Shown: positions 61,319-64,000 of the stretch, piece after piece
Position numbering within the stretch: position 1 is the first letter of the stretch
Layout: each line of letters opens with the position of its first letter
Origin: WS-7 sp036505295
GTDB lineage: Bacteria > Eisenbacteria > RBG-16-71-46 > SZUA-252
Assembly (NCBI GenBank): GCA_036505295.1
Contig: DASXTQ010000041.1
Coordinates: 13,847 to 77,846, forward strand
DNA length: 64,000 nt
Direction: 5' to 3'
Translations under genes and position numbers: made by a program
The notes under the pieces: generated by a model
Seen by the model: only the letters and a program-made list of their open reading frames with translations
Database searches by the model: none
Told to the model about the DNA's origin: nothing

Positions 61319-62329
61319 GTGATCGAACGGCTCGACGCCCTGGAGGCCGAAGCGGCGCGGGCCCTTGACGCCGCGCCGGACGAGGCCGCGCTCGAAGAGG
61401 CGCGCGTCCGTCACCTCGGCCGGAAGAGCGAACTCACCCAAATCCTTCGCGGGCTGAAAGACCTTTCCGCCGCGGAACGGGCCTCGGTCGGCGCGCGGGC
61501 CAACCGGCTGCGCGAGACCCTCGAGCGTTGCTACGGCGAGGCTCGCGCACGGCTCGAGGCCGCACCTGCCGTCGCGGCGCGCGACGTCACGCTTCCAGGC
61601 CGGTGCATCCCTCGCGGACATGAACACCTCATTTCGCAGGTCTTAGACGAGATCCGCACCATTTTCCTCGGAATGGGCTTCGCCCTCGCCGAAGGTCCGG
61701 AGGTCGAGGATAACCGGCACAACTTCGACGCGCTGAACATGCCCGAGGGCCACCCCGCACGCGCGACGACGGATACCTTCTATCTCAGGCCCGACGTGCT
61801 CCTCCGGCCCCACACCTCCTCGGTGCAGATCCGCGTCATGGAGGCCCACAAGCCACCGGTGCGCATCATCTGTCCCGGACGGGCGTACCGGAACGAGGCG
61901 GTCGACGCGACGCATCATTTCGAGTTCCACCAGGTCGAAGGCCTGTACGTCGACGAGGACGTCAGCCTCGCGGACCTCAAAGGGACGCTCGATCGGTTCT
62001 TGAAGGAGTTTTTCGGCCCGGAGACCGAGCTTCGCTTCTCGCCTTCCTATTTCCCGTTCGTGGAGCCGGGCGCCCAGGTGGAGATCCGCTGCTTCTTCTG
62101 CGGCGGGAAGGGCTGCAGCGTCTGCGGTCCGCTGTCGGGAGGCTGGCTCGAGGTGCTCGGCGCCGGCATGGTTCATCCGAACGTGTTTCGCGCCGTCGGC
62201 TACGATCCCGAGCGCTGGACCGGATTCGCGTTCGGCGCGGGGATCGAGCGGCTGGTCATGCTGCGCCACGGCGTTCCCGATATCCGTCTCTTCTACGAAG
62301 GCGACGTTCGCTTCCTCCACCAGTTTTAG
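61319..62329 (+). CDS. pheS: Phenylalanyl-tRNA synthetase alpha subunit
   Basis: 336 residues, class II catalytic subunit. An N-terminal coiled coil is followed by core motifs: HPARATTDTFYL, RTHTSSVQIR-like PHTSSVQIRVM, YRNEAVDATHHFEFHQVEG, and FAFGAGIERLVMLRHGVPD. GTG start, 11 bases after rplT. No separate pheM-type leader peptide was recognised between them. Confidence 0.96.
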   Translation: MIERLDALEAEAARALDAAPDEAALEEARVRHLGRKSELTQILRGLKDLSAAERASVGARANRLRETLERCYGEARARLEAAPAVAARDVTLPGRCIPRGHEHLISQVLDEIRTIFLGMGFALAEGPEVEDNRHNFDALNMPEGHPARATTDTFYLRPDVLLRPHTSSVQIRVMEAHKPPVRIICPGRAYRNEAVDATHHFEFHQVEGLYVDEDVSLADLKGTLDRFLKEFFGPETELRFSPSYFPFVEPGAQVEIRCFFCGGKGCSVCGPLSGGWLEVLGAGMVHPNVFRAVGYDPERWTGFAFGAGIERLVMLRHGVPDIRLFYEGDVRFLHQF

Positions 62330-62338
62330 GGGGCCTGC

Positions 62339-64000
62339 ATGAAGGTCACGTGGGGCTGGCTGGCCGATTGGGTCGACCTCCCGCCCACACCGGAAGCTCT
62401 GGCGCACTCCCTGGCCATGCGCGGGTTCCCGGTCACATCGATCGAGCAGCGGGTCTCGCTCGATCCCGCGATCATCGTGGGGCGCGTGCTGGAGGCGTCG
62501 CCGCACCCGAACGCGGACCGCCTGCGCCTCTGCGTCGTGGACGTCGGCTCGGCAAAGCTCTCGATCGTCTGTGGCGCGTCGAACGTCGCCGAAGGCCAGT
62601 CGGTCGCGGTCGCGCAGATCGGCGCGCGACTTCCGGATGGGACCAGGCTCCGAAAGACCAAGATCCGCGGCGTGGAATCGGAAGGGATGATCTGCTCCCA
62701 GCGTGAGCTGGGGTTGTCCCAGGAGGCGGAGGGAATCTGGGTATTGCCCGACGCGCCGCCTCTCGGCTCGCCGGTGCGAGAATTGCTCGGCGCCGGAGAG
62801 GCGATTCTCGACGTCGAGATCACGTCGAACCGGACGGACTGCATGGCCGTGCGGGGCCTGGCCCGCGAGATCGCCTCGATCGGCGGACGGGCACTGAAAC
62901 CGGTCCCGGCCTTGCGCGCGAGCGGAAAAGCGGCGGTTCCGCGCGTCACGATCGAAGACTCTGGATGCAGGCGCTACATGGCGCGCCTGGTCGAGAATGT
63001 GCGGATCGCGAGCTCCCCAGACTGGCTCAGGCAAAGGCTCGAGGCAACCGGATCCCGCAGCATCAACAACGTCGTGGACGTGACGAATTATGTTCTCCGC
63101 ACCCACGGCCAGCCGATCCACGCCTTCGACGCTTCGAAGGTCGGAGGGAAGGAAATCGTGGTGCGCCGCGCTCGAGCGGGGGAGGAGCTTACGCTCCTCG
63201 ACGGTCGGAACGTGGCGTTGTCGCCCGACGTGCTCGTGATCGCGGACGCGTCGCGCCCCATGGCGCTCGCGGGAATCATGGGCGGACTCGACTCCGGGGT
63301 GACAGATCAGACGTCGACCGTCGTACTCGAATCGGCGGAGTTTTCACCCGAGCTGACGAAGGCGGCATCGCGAAGGCTGGGGCTCGACACGGACGCTTCG
63401 CAGCGCTTCATCCAGGGGGTGGATCCCGAGGGCGTGGCGCTCGCGCTCGATGAGACCGCGAGACTCCTCGCGGAGGTGGCTTCGGGCGTCGTCTCCAAGT
63501 CTGTTGTGGACCTCTGGCCAGGGAAGGAGCCGCCCAAGCGCGTTCGGCTCCGGCGCCGCAGGCTCATTCGACTCCTCGGGATGGACGTCGACCGCGCCGC
63601 GATCACGAACGGTCTCATGAGCCTCGAGATTCGCCAGACCAAACCATGGCATGGCGAGGACGAATCGGCCGAATTCGAAGCGCCCTCGTTCCGCAAGGAT
63701 CTCGGGATCGAGGAGGACTTGATCGAGGAGGTCGCCCGCGTCCAAGGATACGACCTGATCCCATCGCTTGTGCGGAGCCGAGGCGTGGCGGATCTCGCGG
63801 AGGACCAGACTTCTAAGCTCGTAACGCACATTGTTAAAGTCATTTGCGGCTTTGGTTTCGACGAACTTCTAACCAACGCCTTGGTCGGAGATGTGCCCCC
63901 CGAAGTGCTTCCCGCTGGAGGGGAGGAGGACCTCTGGGAGATCCAAAATCCCAAGAGCCGTGAGCTCAAGCATCTGAGGCCGAGCCTCCTTCCGGGGCTC
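62339..64000 (+). CDS. pheT: Phenylalanyl-tRNA synthetase beta subunit (3' end outside window)
   Basis: 554 codons are visible and the frame runs off the right edge. MKVTWGWLADWVDLPPTPEA opens a normal PheT. The tRNA-binding OB domain (VGRVLEASPHPNADRLRLC) is followed by B3/B4 editing (SNRTDCMAVRGLAREIA; RRYMARLVENV) and the B5 region (FRKDLGIEEDLIEEVARVQGY). Full length is usually about 790-800 residues. ATG 62339, ten bases after pheS. Confidence 0.95.
   Translation, partial: MKVTWGWLADWVDLPPTPEALAHSLAMRGFPVTSIEQRVSLDPAIIVGRVLEASPHPNADRLRLCVVDVGSAKLSIVCGASNVAEGQSVAVAQIGARLPDGTRLRKTKIRGVESEGMICSQRELGLSQEAEGIWVLPDAPPLGSPVRELLGAGEAILDVEITSNRTDCMAVRGLAREIASIGGRALKPVPALRASGKAAVPRVTIEDSGCRRYMARLVENVRIASSPDWLRQRLEATGSRSINNVVDVTNYVLRTHGQPIHAFDASKVGGKEIVVRRARAGEELTLLDGRNVALSPDVLVIADASRPMALAGIMGGLDSGVTDQTSTVVLESAEFSPELTKAASRRLGLDTDASQRFIQGVDPEGVALALDETARLLAEVASGVVSKSVVDLWPGKEPPKRVRLRRRRLIRLLGMDVDRAAITNGLMSLEIRQTKPWHGEDESAEFEAPSFRKDLGIEEDLIEEVARVQGYDLIPSLVRSRGVADLAEDQTSKLVTHIVKVICGFGFDELLTNALVGDVPPEVLPAGGEEDLWEIQNPKSRELKHLRPSLLPGL

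Overview
The window is a continuous stretch of GC-rich chromosome from a Gram-negative-type bacterium. Evidence for an outer membrane and surface polysaccharide is a LapA/LapB pair, an LpxL-like acyltransferase, an OmpA-type glycine-zipper lipoprotein and an O-antigen-ligase-like protein. The mix of genes (cmk-plsC fusion, S55-peptidase protein, kinase-TPR receptor, many overlapping GTGA/ATGA/TTGA gene joints) suggests an uncultured lineage such as Eisenbacteria, Gemmatimonadota or another FCB-related phylum. That placement is an inference; there is no rRNA here to settle it. No insertion sequence, prophage, integrase or CRISPR array was seen.

Layout. 0-8 kb: end of a hisC-like aminotransferase, then tyrA, aroA, a cmk-plsC fusion, ispH, rpsA and mtaB, all + strand and tightly packed. 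8-17.4 kb: lapA, lapB, a TPR-SPOR protein, mutS, a secreted S55-peptidase-like protein and a secreted propeller protein. 17.5-23.9 kb: a GAF/degenerate-GGDEF sensor, an M24 peptidase, mutL and miaA. 23.9-33.6 kb: tRNA-Gly, a PDZ/radical-SAM (DUF512) protein, der, plsY, gpsA, a MerR regulator, tRNA-Pro(GGG), an LpxL-like acyltransferase, a GT2 glycosyltransferase, surE, pcm, tRNA-Pro(CGG), acyP and a primary-type sigma factor. 33.6-41.1 kb: two minus-strand surface-polysaccharide/lipid genes, an OmpA lipoprotein, an amidase, and a minus-strand transporter with a HEAT-like tail. 41.2-54.9 kb is the accessory part: kinase-TPR protein, two small secreted Cys proteins, a cation/proton antiporter, a nucleotidyltransferase, a small P-loop kinase, an aldo/keto reductase, an F420-type dehydrogenase, a DUF1259 protein, tRNA-Arg, a GNAT, a GT-C/TPR protein, a VOC protein, an MBL hydrolase and a lipoprotein. 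54.9-64 kb: aroF behind an apparent aromatic attenuator, a GT-C membrane protein, then tRNA-Val-thrS-infC-rpmI-rplT-pheS-pheT.

How the genes work together. The shikimate/aromatic branch is split: tyrA and aroA sit at the left end and the committed-step DAHP synthase is about 52 kb away under its own promoter. Directly before aroF are a good promoter, a 23-codon open frame rich in Trp/Tyr/Phe, and an 11-bp perfect hairpin with a U-rich tail, which together read as a transcription attenuator. Phospholipid synthesis is represented by plsY, gpsA and the PlsC domain; tRNA and translation functions by rpsA, mtaB, miaA, der, thrS, pheST, infC, rpmI and rplT; mismatch repair by mutS and mutL.

Gene-expression signals recur. 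Several promoters carry a TAGNNT -10 box with TTGACC/TTGACT-like -35 boxes, and three genes have a -10-like box exactly six bases before the start codon, which suggests leaderless mRNAs. infC appears to begin with AUC. The strongest candidate for something undescribed is the aroF attenuator; next are the S55-type protein with its catalytic motifs in swapped order and the cmk-plsC fusion.
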